From: Bradyrhizobium sp. CSS354 | GTDB lineage: Bacteria; Pseudomonadota; Alphaproteobacteria; Rhizobiales; Xanthobacteraceae | Length of the DNA stretch: 64,000 nucleotides | Assembly (NCBI RefSeq): GCF_029051725.1 | Contig: NZ_JAACFU010000005.1 | Span: 537,113-601,112, forward strand | Direction: 5' to 3' | In this document: positions 45,705 through 54,791 of the stretch, in pieces | Numbering within the stretch: position 1 is the first letter of the stretch | Layout of the letters: every line of letters begins with the position of its first letter | Translations under genes and position numbers: made by a program | The notes under the pieces: generated by a model | Told to the model about the DNA's origin: nothing | The model's input: only the letters and a program-made list of their open reading frames with translations | Database searches by the model: none

Positions 45705-47372
45705 CTATGCCGTGGCCGCCACGCCCTCCGACACCGGCCGGAAGTTCGCAAAATCCCAGCCGCGGCCCGGCGCTGCCTCGAGCAGGGCTCTGGTGTACGC
45801 CTCCTTCGGATGCGTCAGCACTTCGGCGGCCGGGCCCTGCTCGACGACGCGGCCGTGCTGCATCACCACGACCTCGTCGCAGATCTGCGCGGCGACGCGC
45901 AGATCGTGAGTGATGAACAGGATGGCGATGCCGAGCCGCTTCTGGATCTCATCGAACAGTTCCAGCACCTGCGCCTGCACGGAGACGTCGAGGGCGGAGA
46001 CCGCCTCGTCCGCGACCAGCACGTCGGGATCGAGCGCGAGCGCGCGGGCGATCGCAATGCGCTGACGCTGGCCGCCGGAGAACTGGTGCGGATAGCGCCC
46101 GACCGCATCGGCGGGCAGGCCGACCAGCTCGAGCAACTCGCGGGCACGCTTCATTGCGTCGGCATGCGACACGCCGTAATTGATGGGGCCTTCCGCAATG
46201 CTTTCGCCGACGGTGACGCGCGGGTTGAGCGAGCGGTAGGGGTCCTGGAACACGATCTGGATCTTCTTCCGATGCGGCTGCAACAGCCGCCGCGAGATGT
46301 CCGAGATCTCGCGGCCGGAAAGGCGCACTCCGCCGGAGGTCGGATCGATCAGGCGGACGATGCAGCGCGCCACGGTCGATTTGCCCGAGCCGCTCTCGCC
46401 GACGATGCCGAGCGTGCGGCCCTTGCGCAGCGTCAGCGTGACCTTGTCGGCGGCGACGACTTCGCGGCCTTTACCGAAGAACGCGCGCTCGCGGTAGACC
46501 TTGCCGAGTTCGTTGGCCTCCAGCACCACCGGTTCCTTGGTCTCAGGCCGCGCCGCGCGCGGCACCAGGCTCGGCACCGCCGAGAGCAGGTTGCGGGTGT
46601 ACTCCATGGTCGGATTGCGCAGGATGGAATCCAGCGTTCCGGTCTCGACCAGTCGGCCCTGCCGCATCACCGCGACGCGGTCGGCGATCTCGGCGACGAC
46701 GCCCATGTCATGGGTGATGAACAGCACGGCGGTGCCGTGATCGCGCTGGAGGTCGCGGATCAGGGTCAAAATCTGCTTCTGCGTTGTGACGTCGAGCGCG
46801 GTGGTCGGTTCGTCCGCAATGAGCAGCTTCGGTTCGAGCACGAGTGCCATCGCGATCATGATGCGCTGGCGCTGACCGCCGGAGAGTCGGTGAGGGTAGG
46901 AGGCGAAGATGCGCTCGACCTGGGGCAGGCGCACCTGCTCCATCATGTCGAGGATGCGCTTCTTGCGCGCCTTCGCATCGAGTTTGGTGTGCGCGCGCAG
47001 GACTTCGTCGATCTGGCGGCCGACCGGCATCACCGGATTGAGTGCCGTCATCGGCTCCTGGAAGATCATCGCCATCCGGGTCGCGCGGAGTTGCCGCAGG
47101 CGGCGGTCGGTCGCGGTGAGAATCTCCTCGCCGACCAGCTTGACGCTGCCGCCGGTCGGAATCAGCGTGCCCTTCGGCAGCAGACCCATCGTGGTCAGCG
47201 AGGTCACCGACTTGCCCGAGCCGCTTTCGCCGACGAGGCACAGCGTCTCGCGCTCGTGCACCTGGATCGAGATGCCGTCGATGATGTTTGCGGCATTCGG
47301 CTTCTTGCCGACGGAGACGACGAGGTTGTTGATGTTGAGGATCGGGCTGGTCATCACTTGATCGGTCATCAT
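45705..47372 (-). CDS. Fused double ATPase of an oligopeptide ABC importer (GsiA/DppDF-like)
   Basis: 555 residues with two complete nucleotide-binding domains in one chain. Domain 1: GESGSGKSVTSL, LSGGQRQRIMIAMAL, LLIADEPTTALD. Domain 2: GESGSGKSTVARC, FSGGQRQRIAIARAL, VLVADEAVSALD, where Walker B carries DEA in place of DEP. GsiA of the glutathione importer has the same fused architecture. It powers uptake with the two permeases encoded just upstream, and the start overlaps the permease stop (ATGATGA at 47366-47372). Confidence 0.93.
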   Translation of the reverse strand: MMTDQVMTSPILNINNLVVSVGKKPNAANIIDGISIQVHERETLCLVGESGSGKSVTSLTTMGLLPKGTLIPTGGSVKLVGEEILTATDRRLRQLRATRMAMIFQEPMTALNPVMPVGRQIDEVLRAHTKLDAKARKKRILDMMEQVRLPQVERIFASYPHRLSGGQRQRIMIAMALVLEPKLLIADEPTTALDVTTQKQILTLIRDLQRDHGTAVLFITHDMGVVAEIADRVAVMRQGRLVETGTLDSILRNPTMEYTRNLLSAVPSLVPRAARPETKEPVVLEANELGKVYRERAFFGKGREVVAADKVTLTLRKGRTLGIVGESGSGKSTVARCIVRLIDPTSGGVRLSGREISDISRRLLQPHRKKIQIVFQDPYRSLNPRVTVGESIAEGPINYGVSHADAMKRARELLELVGLPADAVGRYPHQFSGGQRQRIAIARALALDPDVLVADEAVSALDVSVQAQVLELFDEIQKRLGIAILFITHDLRVAAQICDEVVVMQHGRVVEQGPAAEVLTHPKEAYTRALLEAAPGRGWDFANFRPVSEGVAATA

Positions 47373-48256
47373 TTGCCTTCCCGCTGCTTCATGCGCGGAT
47401 CGAGTGCGTCGCGGGCGGCGTCGCCGATCAAATTGATGCTGAGGATGGCGATCGAGAGCAGCAGGCCCGGCCAGAAGATCAGCGTCGGCTTGAGCTGGAA
47501 GTACTGACGGCCCTCGGCCATGATGTTGCCCCAGGTCGGCGTTTCCGGCGAGATGCCGGCGCCGAGGAAGGAGAGGATGGCCTCGGTGAGGATCGCGGAC
47601 GCGCAGACGTAACTGCCCTGGACGATCAGCGGTGCGATCGTGTTCGGCATCAAATGCCGCCACATGATCTTCGGCAGGGATGAGCCGACCGAGATCGCCG
47701 CTTCAACATAGGGCTCTTCGCGCGCCGATAGCACGACCGAACGCACCAGGCGTGCCACGCGCGGAACTTCGGGGATCGTAATCGCGATCAGCACGGTCCA
47801 GAGGCTGGCGCCGGACAGCGACACCACGGCGATTGCCAGCAGGATGCTCGGCATCGCCATCAGGCCGTCCATGATTCGCATCATGACGGAATCGACCAGC
47901 TTGAAGAAGCCGGAAACCAGGCCGATCGCCAACCCAATGACGATCGACATGATCGCCGAGCCGATGCCGATCAGAAGCGAGATGCGTCCGCCATACATGA
48001 CACGCGACAGCAGGTCGCGGCCATAGGCGTCGGTGCCGAGCAGGAATTGCGCCGAAGAGGGCTTCAGTCGCTGCGAGGGCGCAAGCTGGATCGGATCATA
48101 CGGCGCGATCAACGGCGCCAGGATCGAGATCAGCACAACCAACGCCAGGCAGATGGTCGCTGCCGCGATGATCGGCGTCGAGGTCAGGAATCCGAGGCGC
48201 GGCCGCAGCGGCGACGTGATCGGGATGGAGGACTGGGGAAGGGTATCGACCGACAT
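47369..48256 (-). CDS. Peptide ABC transporter permease, DppC type
   Basis: 295 residues with about six membrane helices and the DppC cytoplasmic loop (EPYVEAAISVGSSLPKIMWRHLMPNTIAP). The N-terminal region contains the extra helix and the LGTDAYGRDLLSRVMYG segment typical of DppC/OppC. It forms the channel with the DppB-type partner and the fused ATPase. It lies 20 bp after the DppB gene. Confidence 0.92.
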   Translation of the reverse strand: MSVDTLPQSSIPITSPLRPRLGFLTSTPIIAAATICLALVVLISILAPLIAPYDPIQLAPSQRLKPSSAQFLLGTDAYGRDLLSRVMYGGRISLLIGIGSAIMSIVIGLAIGLVSGFFKLVDSVMMRIMDGLMAMPSILLAIAVVSLSGASLWTVLIAITIPEVPRVARLVRSVVLSAREEPYVEAAISVGSSLPKIMWRHLMPNTIAPLIVQGSYVCASAILTEAILSFLGAGISPETPTWGNIMAEGRQYFQLKPTLIFWPGLLLSIAILSINLIGDAARDALDPRMKQREGK

Positions 48257-48276
48257 TTTTGTTGTTATCCTTAGCC

Positions 48277-49218
48277 CTAGTACCGGATCCGGGGATCGAG
48301 CAGCGTGTAGGCGACATCGATCAGGAGATTGACGACGACATAGATCAGCGACGTCAGCAGGATCATCGCCTGGATCACCGGATAGTCGCGTGCCAGCACC
48401 GCATCCACCGTAAGGCGCCCGATGCCGGGGATGTTGAAGACGCTCTCAGTGACGACCACGCCGGAGATCAAAAGCGCAAAGCCGGTACCGATCACCGTGA
48501 TCACGGGCACCGCGGCGTTGCGCAGCGCATGACGCATCATCACGGCGACTTCGTTGATGCCTTTGGCACGCGCGGTGCGGACGTAGTCCTCGCCGAGCAC
48601 GTCGAGCATCGCCGCGCGCGTCATGCGTGCGATCAATGCGATGTAGATGAAGGACAGCGCGCAGGTGGGCAGGATGATGCGCTCGAAGAACGGCCCAAAA
48701 CCGTTCGAGATGCTGCGGAAGCCCTGCACAGGCACCCAGCGAAGGTCGATCGCGAAGACCTCGATCAGGACATAGCCGACCACGAACACCGGCACCGAGA
48801 AGCCGAGCACCGACAGGCCCATCACGAAGCGATCGATCCAGGTGCCGTGCTTCCACGCCGCGATGACGCCCAGGGGAACAGCGACGATGACGGCGAGAAT
48901 GATCGTCGACAGCGCGATCGAGATCGACGGCTCGACCCGCTGGCCGATCATCTTCATCACCGGAAGGTTGGAGATGAGTGACGTTCCGAGATCGCCATGC
49001 AGCAGCTTGTTCAGCCACGTGATGAACTGCACGATCAGCGGCTCGTTGAGACCGAGCGAGGTGCGGATCCGCTCGAGCCGCTCCGGCGTGGCGTTGTCGC
49101 CGGCAAGAATGGCGGCGGGATCGCCCGGGGTGAGGCGGAGCAGGAGGAAGACGAACAGCGCCACCACGCCCATCACAGGCACGGCGGCGAGAATTCGGCG
49201 AAGGAGATATCCGAGCAA
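48277..49218 (-). CDS. Peptide ABC transporter permease, DppB type
   Basis: 313 residues, six membrane helices. The N-terminus LGYLLRRILAAVPVMGVVALFVFLLLRLTPGDPA is typical of DppB/OppB, as is the loop GEDYVRTARAKGINEVAVMMRHALRNAAVP. It is the first of the transporter genes in this unit; the M20 peptidase gene lies 168 bp upstream on the same strand. Confidence 0.93.
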   Translation of the reverse strand: MLGYLLRRILAAVPVMGVVALFVFLLLRLTPGDPAAILAGDNATPERLERIRTSLGLNEPLIVQFITWLNKLLHGDLGTSLISNLPVMKMIGQRVEPSISIALSTIILAVIVAVPLGVIAAWKHGTWIDRFVMGLSVLGFSVPVFVVGYVLIEVFAIDLRWVPVQGFRSISNGFGPFFERIILPTCALSFIYIALIARMTRAAMLDVLGEDYVRTARAKGINEVAVMMRHALRNAAVPVITVIGTGFALLISGVVVTESVFNIPGIGRLTVDAVLARDYPVIQAMILLTSLIYVVVNLLIDVAYTLLDPRIRY

Positions 49219-49334
49219 GTTGGATCCCGTCAGATTAGAGTCAAATCAGAGACAGCGGCTGGAGCCTGGGGTTCTGCCATCAGCCTAACATTTCAGCAAT
49301 TCCCATGCCATCCGGGCCACGGTTTTTGCAGTGC

Positions 49335-49355
49335 GGTCACCTTGTTTTGGTGACC
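49335..49355. terminator. Short perfect hairpin between the M20 peptidase and permease genes
   Basis: GGTCACC-TTGTTTT-GGTGACC, 7-bp stem and 7-base loop, 31 bp after the peptidase stop. It lacks a long T-run on the minus strand, so it may be a weak terminator or an mRNA 3'-end stabiliser. Confidence 0.4.
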
Positions 49356-49386
49356 TGGCCCGGTTTGGGTGACGTGGCTTGCCCCA

Positions 49387-50517
49387 TTACTCGAGAGTCG
49401 CGAGCAGCCCCGCCATGAGCCGGCCGCGTTCGGCTAGACTTTCGACCTCGATATACTCTTCGAGCGTGTGGCCGTTGCCGCCACGCACGCCCAGGCCGTC
49501 GAGAGTCGGGATGCCCATTGCGCCGGTGAAATTGCCGTCGGAGCCGCCGCCGGCGCTCGCATGCGGCAGTTCCGCGCCGAGCGACTTGGCGATCCCGCGC
49601 GCCTTTTCATAAAGCGCCATGGTGCCGGCATCGGGCTCCCAGACCGGACGTGTCACGCCGCGCGTCACCTTGAAGGTGACGTCATTGTTTGTCCCGGAGA
49701 GCGCCAGCATCCTCTCGACGCCGCGATCGAGGTCGGCCTGGCGCTTGGCCATCGAAAGCGCTTCGCCGGTGGCGGTCGTGGCAACGCAATTGACCCATTG
49801 ACCCCCGTGCACGACGCCGACCGAAAACGTGCAGTCTTCGCCCGTCATCGCGTCGATGGCGAGGATTTGCCGCGCCATCTCGCGAATCGCGGAGCGGCCC
49901 GCCGACAAGGTCGCGCCGGCGTGGCTGGGCCGGCCGGTCGCCTCGAGATTGAACCGCGCGATGGCGTAACGTCCGGTGGTGACGCCGTTGTCGGCGCGGC
50001 CGGGCTCGGGCACCAGCACGTATTTGTTGCGCGCGGCTTCCGCCTCGATGATATCGCGGGTGGAGGGTGTGCCGACTTCCTCGTCGGGCGTGAACAGCAC
50101 GGTGATCGGCAGCGGCGTCGTGAACGAGGCGCGTGCCAGTTGGCGGATCGCTTCCAGCGAAAGATAATTGCCGCCCTTCATATCGTAGATGCCGGGTCCG
50201 TAGCACTTGCTGCCCTCGCGCCGCCATTTCAGCTTCTCGATGGTGCCCGTTGGGTGGACGGTATCCATGTGTCCGGCAATCAGGATGCCGGGCTCGCCTT
50301 GGTTCGGATGCGGAAAGCGCGCCCGGATCACGCCGCCAAAACCCTGGCGGCCGGCGATGCGCTCGATCGTCGCACCCATGATCGCCATCTCCCGCGCCGC
50401 GATATCGAGCATGCGGTTCACGGCGCTCGCGTCCCAGGTCGGGCTTTCGCATTCCACCCAGCCGCGCAGGCCCTGGAGCATCGCTTCGGAATCGAAAGGA
50501 AGATTGGCTGGATTCAT
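49387..50517 (-). CDS. M20 family peptidase (ArgE/DapE/carboxypeptidase G2-like)
   Basis: 376 residues from ATG 50517. Metal ligands and catalytic residues in LIAGHMDTVHPTGT, GIYDMKGGNYLS, TPDEEVGTPSTRD (catalytic Glu pair) and VPEPGRADNG. The GRPSHAG lid-domain segment is present. The motif set is closest to glutamate carboxypeptidases. It splits a peptide or N-acyl amino acid in the cytoplasm. It sits between the divergent binding-protein gene and the permease genes of a peptide importer. Confidence 0.92.
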   Translation of the reverse strand: MNPANLPFDSEAMLQGLRGWVECESPTWDASAVNRMLDIAAREMAIMGATIERIAGRQGFGGVIRARFPHPNQGEPGILIAGHMDTVHPTGTIEKLKWRREGSKCYGPGIYDMKGGNYLSLEAIRQLARASFTTPLPITVLFTPDEEVGTPSTRDIIEAEAARNKYVLVPEPGRADNGVTTGRYAIARFNLEATGRPSHAGATLSAGRSAIREMARQILAIDAMTGEDCTFSVGVVHGGQWVNCVATTATGEALSMAKRQADLDRGVERMLALSGTNNDVTFKVTRGVTRPVWEPDAGTMALYEKARGIAKSLGAELPHASAGGGSDGNFTGAMGIPTLDGLGVRGGNGHTLEEYIEVESLAERGRLMAGLLATLE

Positions 50518-50707
50518 CTCAATGTCTCTCGGGCTTCGGAACATGGAACGCGGATTGCATTGGCGTGGAGCAAGACAGGCGGAGAGCGTTGTAGAGCCAA
50601 ACCGATCCTTGTGGAGCCCGTGCGCGCGCCGCTTGGGCTTGCAGCGAAACCGGATTGACGCGCTCGGCACTGTCTGCAAGTCTCGAAAAGATAAAGGCAT
50701 TGCATGA

Positions 50708-50732
50708 GGTTAGTTCGCCTAAAGAACGAACC
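50708..50732. promoter_or_regulatory. Inverted repeat GGTTAGTTC-N7-GAACGAACC, candidate operator
   Basis: Nine-base arms (50708-50716 and 50724-50732) with one mismatch, in the 269-bp gap between the divergent M20 peptidase and solute-binding protein genes, 54 bp before the latter. It could control both. Confidence 0.45.
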
Positions 50733-50786
50733 GGATGCTCAATCGATAACCTGCCTTTGAACAGTTTCACGTCAGGAGAACTTTTT

Positions 50787-52394
50787 ATGTTTAAGTTGAT
50801 GCGCCGGGGGCCTCGCGCGTTCGCCTCCAAACTTGCGCTGTCGGTCGTCGCGCTTTCGACCGCACTGGCCTCGCCGGTGCTTGCGGCCGGCAAGACCATC
50901 ACCGCGGTGATGCACTCGGATCTGCGCATCATCGATCCGATCTTCACCACGGCCTACATCACGCGCGACCATGGCTACATGATCTACGACACGCTCGTGG
51001 CGCCCGATTCGAACTTCAAGATCCAGCCGCAGATGGCGGACTGGAAGATCTCCGACGACAAGCTCACCTACACGTTCACCCTGCGCGACGGCCTGAAGTG
51101 GCATGACGGTGCGCCGGTGACGGCGGAGGACTGCGTTGCCTCGCTCAAGCGCTGGGCCGCAGTCGACGGCATGGGTCAGAAACTGCTCGACTTCACTGCG
51201 AGCATCGAAGCGACCGATGCCAAGACCATCACGCTGAAGCTGAAGGAGCCCTACGGCCTCGTGCTTGACTCGATCGGCAAGCCGTCCTCCCGCGTTGCCT
51301 TCATGATGCCGAAGCGCCTCGCCGAGACGCCGCCGGACAAGCAGATCCCCGAGCAGATCGGCTCGGGTCCTTTCAAGTTCGTGCAGTCGGAATTCCAGCC
51401 GGGCGTGAAGGCGGTCTACGTCAAGAACAACGACTACATGCCGCGCAAGGAGCCGTCGAGCTGGACCTCCGGCGGCAAGGTGGTGAAGGTCGACCGCGTC
51501 GAGTGGATCACCATGCCGGACTCGCAGACCGCGGTGAACGCGTTGCAGTCGGGCGACATCGACTTCATGGAAAATCTGCCCTACGACATGCTGCCGTTGC
51601 TGGAGGCGAATAAGGAGATCACCATCGAGGTCTCCAACAAGTTCGGTTTCCAGACGCTCGGCCGGATGAACTTCCTTCATCCGCCGTTCGATAATGTCAA
51701 AGTGCGCCGTGCTGCCTTTCTGGCGATAAACCAGAAGGACGTTCTCGACGCGCTCGTCGGCAACGCCAAATATCAGAAGATTTGTGGTGCCTTCTTCGTG
51801 TGCGATACGCCGTTCGCGACCGAAGTCGGCGGGGAGACGCTGGTGAAGGGCAACGGCATGGCCGAAGCCAAGAAGGCGCTCGCCGAGTCCGGCTATGACG
51901 GCACCCCGATCGTGATCATGGCCCCCGGCGATGTCACCACGCTGAAGGCGCAGCCGATCGTTGCGGCTCAGTTGCTGCGTGAGGCAGGCTTCAAAGTCGA
52001 CCTGCAAGCGACCGATTGGCAGACGGTGGTGAGCCGTCGCGCCAGCCAGAAGCCTCCGAAGGAGGGCGGCTGGAACATGTTCTTCACGAACTGGGTCGCG
52101 GCCGACGTCTCCAACCCGATCGCCAATCTCTCGATCGGCGGCCAGGGCAAGAAGGGTTGGTTCGGCTGGGCCGAGAACGCCAAGATCGAAAAGCTCAAGG
52201 ACGACTTCGTTCGCGCCGCCTCGCTCGACGATCAGAAGAAGATCGCTGCTGACATCCAGAAGGAAGCCTATGAGCAGGTGATCTACATCCCGCTGGGGCA
52301 GTATCTCCTGCCGAGCGGCTGGCGCAAATCGCTGACCGGCGTGCTCGACGGTCCCGCGACCCCGTTGTTCTGGAACGTCGACAAGTCGGAGTAG
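50787..52394 (+). CDS. Peptide ABC transporter substrate-binding protein (SBP_bac_5)
   Basis: 535 residues from ATG 50787 with AGGAGAA upstream. A signal peptide (about 1-33) ends near ASPVLAAGK. Family 5 landmarks: the N-terminal DLRIIDPIFTTAYITRDHGYMIYDTLV, FTLRDGLKWHDGAPVTAEDCVASLKRW and GSGPFKFV. It binds oligopeptides or related solutes in the periplasm and feeds the divergently encoded permeases and fused ATPase. Having its own promoter region and terminator allows a higher level than the membrane parts. Confidence 0.93.
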   Translation: MFKLMRRGPRAFASKLALSVVALSTALASPVLAAGKTITAVMHSDLRIIDPIFTTAYITRDHGYMIYDTLVAPDSNFKIQPQMADWKISDDKLTYTFTLRDGLKWHDGAPVTAEDCVASLKRWAAVDGMGQKLLDFTASIEATDAKTITLKLKEPYGLVLDSIGKPSSRVAFMMPKRLAETPPDKQIPEQIGSGPFKFVQSEFQPGVKAVYVKNNDYMPRKEPSSWTSGGKVVKVDRVEWITMPDSQTAVNALQSGDIDFMENLPYDMLPLLEANKEITIEVSNKFGFQTLGRMNFLHPPFDNVKVRRAAFLAINQKDVLDALVGNAKYQKICGAFFVCDTPFATEVGGETLVKGNGMAEAKKALAESGYDGTPIVIMAPGDVTTLKAQPIVAAQLLREAGFKVDLQATDWQTVVSRRASQKPPKEGGWNMFFTNWVAADVSNPIANLSIGGQGKKGWFGWAENAKIEKLKDDFVRAASLDDQKKIAADIQKEAYEQVIYIPLGQYLLPSGWRKSLTGVLDGPATPLFWNVDKSE

Positions 52395-52419
52395 GGCGAA
52401 GGCTCCTGGTCTGAAAAGA

Positions 52420-52455
52420 GAAACGGCGCCGTGGATCTCTCCGCGGCGCCGTTTC
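52420..52455 (+). terminator. Terminator-like hairpin after the solute-binding protein gene
   Basis: Perfect 12-bp stem GAAACGGCGCCG/CGGCGCCGTTTC with a 12-base loop. The trailing T-run is only three bases, but stem strength and position suit termination. Confidence 0.7.
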
Positions 52456-52482
52456 CATGAGGCGGTACTGGCTCGACCTCTT

Positions 52483-52626
52483 CTAGCAGTGGCTGTCGCG
52501 CAGCTGCTCGAGCCCTTCACCTGCGAACGGCAGGCTTCTGTCCGGCTGCTGCTCAGAAACCGGTTGCCGCGGGGCGGGCCGCTCGATCTCGCGCGCGGGC
52601 TGATCGAATCTGCTCTCTTGTTCCAT
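52483..52626 (-). CDS. Small protein of 47 residues, unknown function
   Basis: ATG 52624-52626 is preceded four bases upstream by AGAGGAAGG, a very strong ribosome site, and the frame closes at TAG 52483-52485. The predicted protein (starting MEQESRFDQPAREIER and ending LEQLRDSHC) is acidic to neutral, rich in Glu, Gln, Pro and Arg, without a membrane helix or signal, and has a single terminal cysteine. It lies between a terminator hairpin and the end of an MFS gene that lies downstream on the same strand's 3' side. Function unknown; the evidence is the ribosome site and the intact frame. Confidence 0.55.
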   Translation of the reverse strand: MEQESRFDQPAREIERPAPRQPVSEQQPDRSLPFAGEGLEQLRDSHC

Positions 52627-52679
52627 CTCGCCTTCCTCTCGAATGCTGCAGTACAACATCGAGAGCGCCGCCAGGTTCC

Positions 52680-53882
52680 TCAGCCGATGGCGCGATGATG
52701 CGGCTTGAACAGCCGTCCCCTCTCCACCACCAGCACGATCGCGAGCGCGGCGAGTGACGACGCGAAGAAGCCGACCGAGAACGGCAGCAGCGTGCCGTCG
52801 AAGCTTTGTCCGATCGCCATGCCGACGGCGATGCCGATCAGCGTGGTGATCGAGCCGTAGAGCGAGGACGCAGTGCCGGCGATGTGGCCCTGCGGCTCCA
52901 TGGCGAGTGCGGTGAAGTTGGCAACCATCATGCCGAACGAGAACATCATGAGTGCCGAGAGCACCATGAACAGGGGAAGCGGCAACGCGCCGAGGCTTTC
53001 GGTCAGCAGCATTACGCCCGCAACCGCGGTGTAGAGCGTCAGCGCGCCGTGCGAGATCACGCGCATGCCGAGGGTCCCGACGAATCTCGCGTTGAGGAAG
53101 CCGGCAATGGCGGTGCCGGCCGCGATCGCGGCGAAGGCGAGCGGAAAATAATGGCCGAGGTGATAGATGCCGACAAAGACTTGCTGAGCCGAAAACACGT
53201 AGGCGAACAGCGCGCCCATGACGCTACCGGCGGCGAGCGCGTAGCCGAGGGTTTGGCGGTGGGTCACGGTCTGCCAGTAGGCCGTGAGCACGTCGGCCGG
53301 CGCAAGCGACCTGCGTTCGCTCTCAGGCAAGGTCTCCGGAAGCCGCAGCACGGACCATGCAAGCGCGAGCAGCCCGTAGAGCATCAGCACGACGAAGATG
53401 CCGCGCCACGCTGTCACCAGCAGCACCGCCTGCCCGAACGAGGGGGCGATCACGGGCACGGCGATGAAAATCATCATCGCAAGCGACATCACGCTCGCCA
53501 TGCGGCGGCCGACGTAACAGTCGCGCACGATCGAGGTCGCGATCACGCGCGTCGCCGAGGTGCCGAAGCCCTGCAGTGCTCGTGCCAGCAGCAGCGTTTC
53601 GAACGACGGCGCAGCAATCGCCAGCACGCTCGCCACCGCATAGACCGCCATCCCGCCAAGCAGCACCGGGCGGCGGCCGAAGCGATCCGACAGCGGACCC
53701 ATGACGAACTGCCCCGCGCCAAAGCCGATCAGGAAGGTCGACAGAACCAGCTGAAGATGGTTGGCGACGGGGATATTGAAGGCCGACCCGATATTGGGCA
53801 GCGCCGGGAGCATCATGTCCATCGCAAGCGGATTCAGCGCCATGATCGACGCGATCACGATAACGAATTCGGGGAAACCCAT
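52680..53882 (-). CDS. MFS drug-resistance transporter, Bcr/CflA family
   Basis: 400 residues from ATG 53882, about 12 membrane helices. Family features: MALNPLAMDMMLPALPNIGSAF in helix 1, GPLSDRFGRRPVLLGG in the helix 2-3 loop, RALQGFGTSATRVIATSIVRD in helix 4-5. It exports drugs or metabolites with protons. GTG 53939 or TTG 53930, the latter with AGAGG at good spacing, could extend the N-terminus; homologues vary here. The open frame that continues further upstream runs through the tRNA gene and is not coding. Confidence 0.88.
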   Translation of the reverse strand: MGFPEFVIVIASIMALNPLAMDMMLPALPNIGSAFNIPVANHLQLVLSTFLIGFGAGQFVMGPLSDRFGRRPVLLGGMAVYAVASVLAIAAPSFETLLLARALQGFGTSATRVIATSIVRDCYVGRRMASVMSLAMMIFIAVPVIAPSFGQAVLLVTAWRGIFVVLMLYGLLALAWSVLRLPETLPESERRSLAPADVLTAYWQTVTHRQTLGYALAAGSVMGALFAYVFSAQQVFVGIYHLGHYFPLAFAAIAAGTAIAGFLNARFVGTLGMRVISHGALTLYTAVAGVMLLTESLGALPLPLFMVLSALMMFSFGMMVANFTALAMEPQGHIAGTASSLYGSITTLIGIAVGMAIGQSFDGTLLPFSVGFFASSLAALAIVLVVERGRLFKPHHRAIG

Positions 53883-54086
53883 CGGTCGGTGTCCCGTGGA
53901 CACCCAATCGTCGGCATTGACGTCGGACAAGAAGCTCACCTCTGATTTGAGGCCCTTGTCTACCTCCGATGCTGCGTTGCACAAGCGATGTTTCGGGATG
54001 GCTGGCAGACGGTACAGGAGCGGACAGAAATGATGAGGTATCAGTGCTCGCGGCCGCGGCCTCGGGGGGCATCCGCGCAGCGCTCG

Positions 54087-54175
54087 TGGTGCGGGCAGCC
54101 GGAATCGAACCGGCACAGTGCTTGCGCACCGAGGGATTTTAAGTCCCTTGCGTCTACCAATTCCGCCATGCCCGC
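54087..54175 (-). tRNA. tRNA-Leu (anticodon UAA)
   Basis: Read on the minus strand: acceptor GCGGGCA (54175-54169) pairs with TGCCCGC (54097-54091); D-arm with GGTAGACGC; anticodon arm AGGGACTTAAAATCCCT with anticodon TAA; a long class II variable arm (CGGTGCGCAAGCACTG-type); T-arm GCCGGTTCGATTCCGGC. The discriminator A and an encoded CCA (54089-54087) are present. The long variable arm and anticodon identify leucine. Confidence 0.96.
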
Positions 54176-54347
54176 TTGATCCGACGAGATCAGTCACTTA
54201 AGTCCCTTACCGGCCGTCTGGAATTGGCATTTGCAGGCCGGAAGGGCGGTTCTTCCTTAGGCGAGCCGGCGGCACAAGGCAAAGCCCCAATCCGGACATC
54301 TGTTGTTGCTTTAGGCATTCTCAATCGACGGGGACTATTAATCCGAC

Positions 54348-54776
54348 ATGGCTGCCTTGATCCAATATCGCCTGCGCGCGTGCTGCGTGGCCGTCGCGCT
54401 GCTCGTGGCCGGCTTCGTGCTGTCCGGCTGCGCAGGCATGAGCGAGACCGTCGCCCCGGCATTTGCCGATCCCGCCAGGTACGAATTGTACGATTGCAAG
54501 CAGCTCGAGGGCGAGCGCAAGTCGCTCGCCAACCGAACCGGTGATTTGCAGAGGCTGATGGACAAGGCACAGACCGGCGCGGGCGGCGCCGTCGTGTCGG
54601 AGCTTGCCTATCGCAACGAATACATCGCGGTACGCGGGCAGGCGCAGATGGCCGATGACGCTTGGAGCCGCAACAAGTGCCGGGAAACGCCGCCCGAGGC
54701 GACGCCGGCCGCCGCGCCGGCAGCCAATCCTGGCCCGATCAAGCCTGGCCCGAAATCGACACGAGCAGTGCGCTGA
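54348..54776 (+). CDS. Small lipoprotein of unknown function
   Basis: 142 residues. A signal sequence ends in a lipobox LSGC (Cys at about 27), so the mature protein should be lipid-anchored. The mature part has a helical segment (YELYDCKQLEGERKSLANRTGDLQRLMDKAQ) with one further Cys and a late NKCRE that may pair with it, and a Pro/Ala-rich C-terminal tail. Inner versus outer membrane cannot be told with confidence. It converges on the FAD monooxygenase gene. Confidence 0.75.
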   Translation: MAALIQYRLRACCVAVALLVAGFVLSGCAGMSETVAPAFADPARYELYDCKQLEGERKSLANRTGDLQRLMDKAQTGAGGAVVSELAYRNEYIAVRGQAQMADDAWSRNKCRETPPEATPAAAPAANPGPIKPGPKSTRAVR

Positions 54777-54791
54777 AACCAGCGCCTCGCA

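Noticed and set aside
45699..47507. 602-codon open frame opposite the fused ATPase
   Set aside because: Shadow of a strongly conserved two-domain ABC ATPase; composition is typical of antisense translation.
49468..50658. 396-codon plus-strand frame over the M20 peptidase
   Set aside because: The minus-strand gene has all metal-binding motifs; the opposite frame has none.
53883..54197. N-terminal extension of the Bcr/CflA-type exporter by up to 105 codons
   Set aside because: The extension runs through the tRNA-Leu gene and has no conserved sequence.
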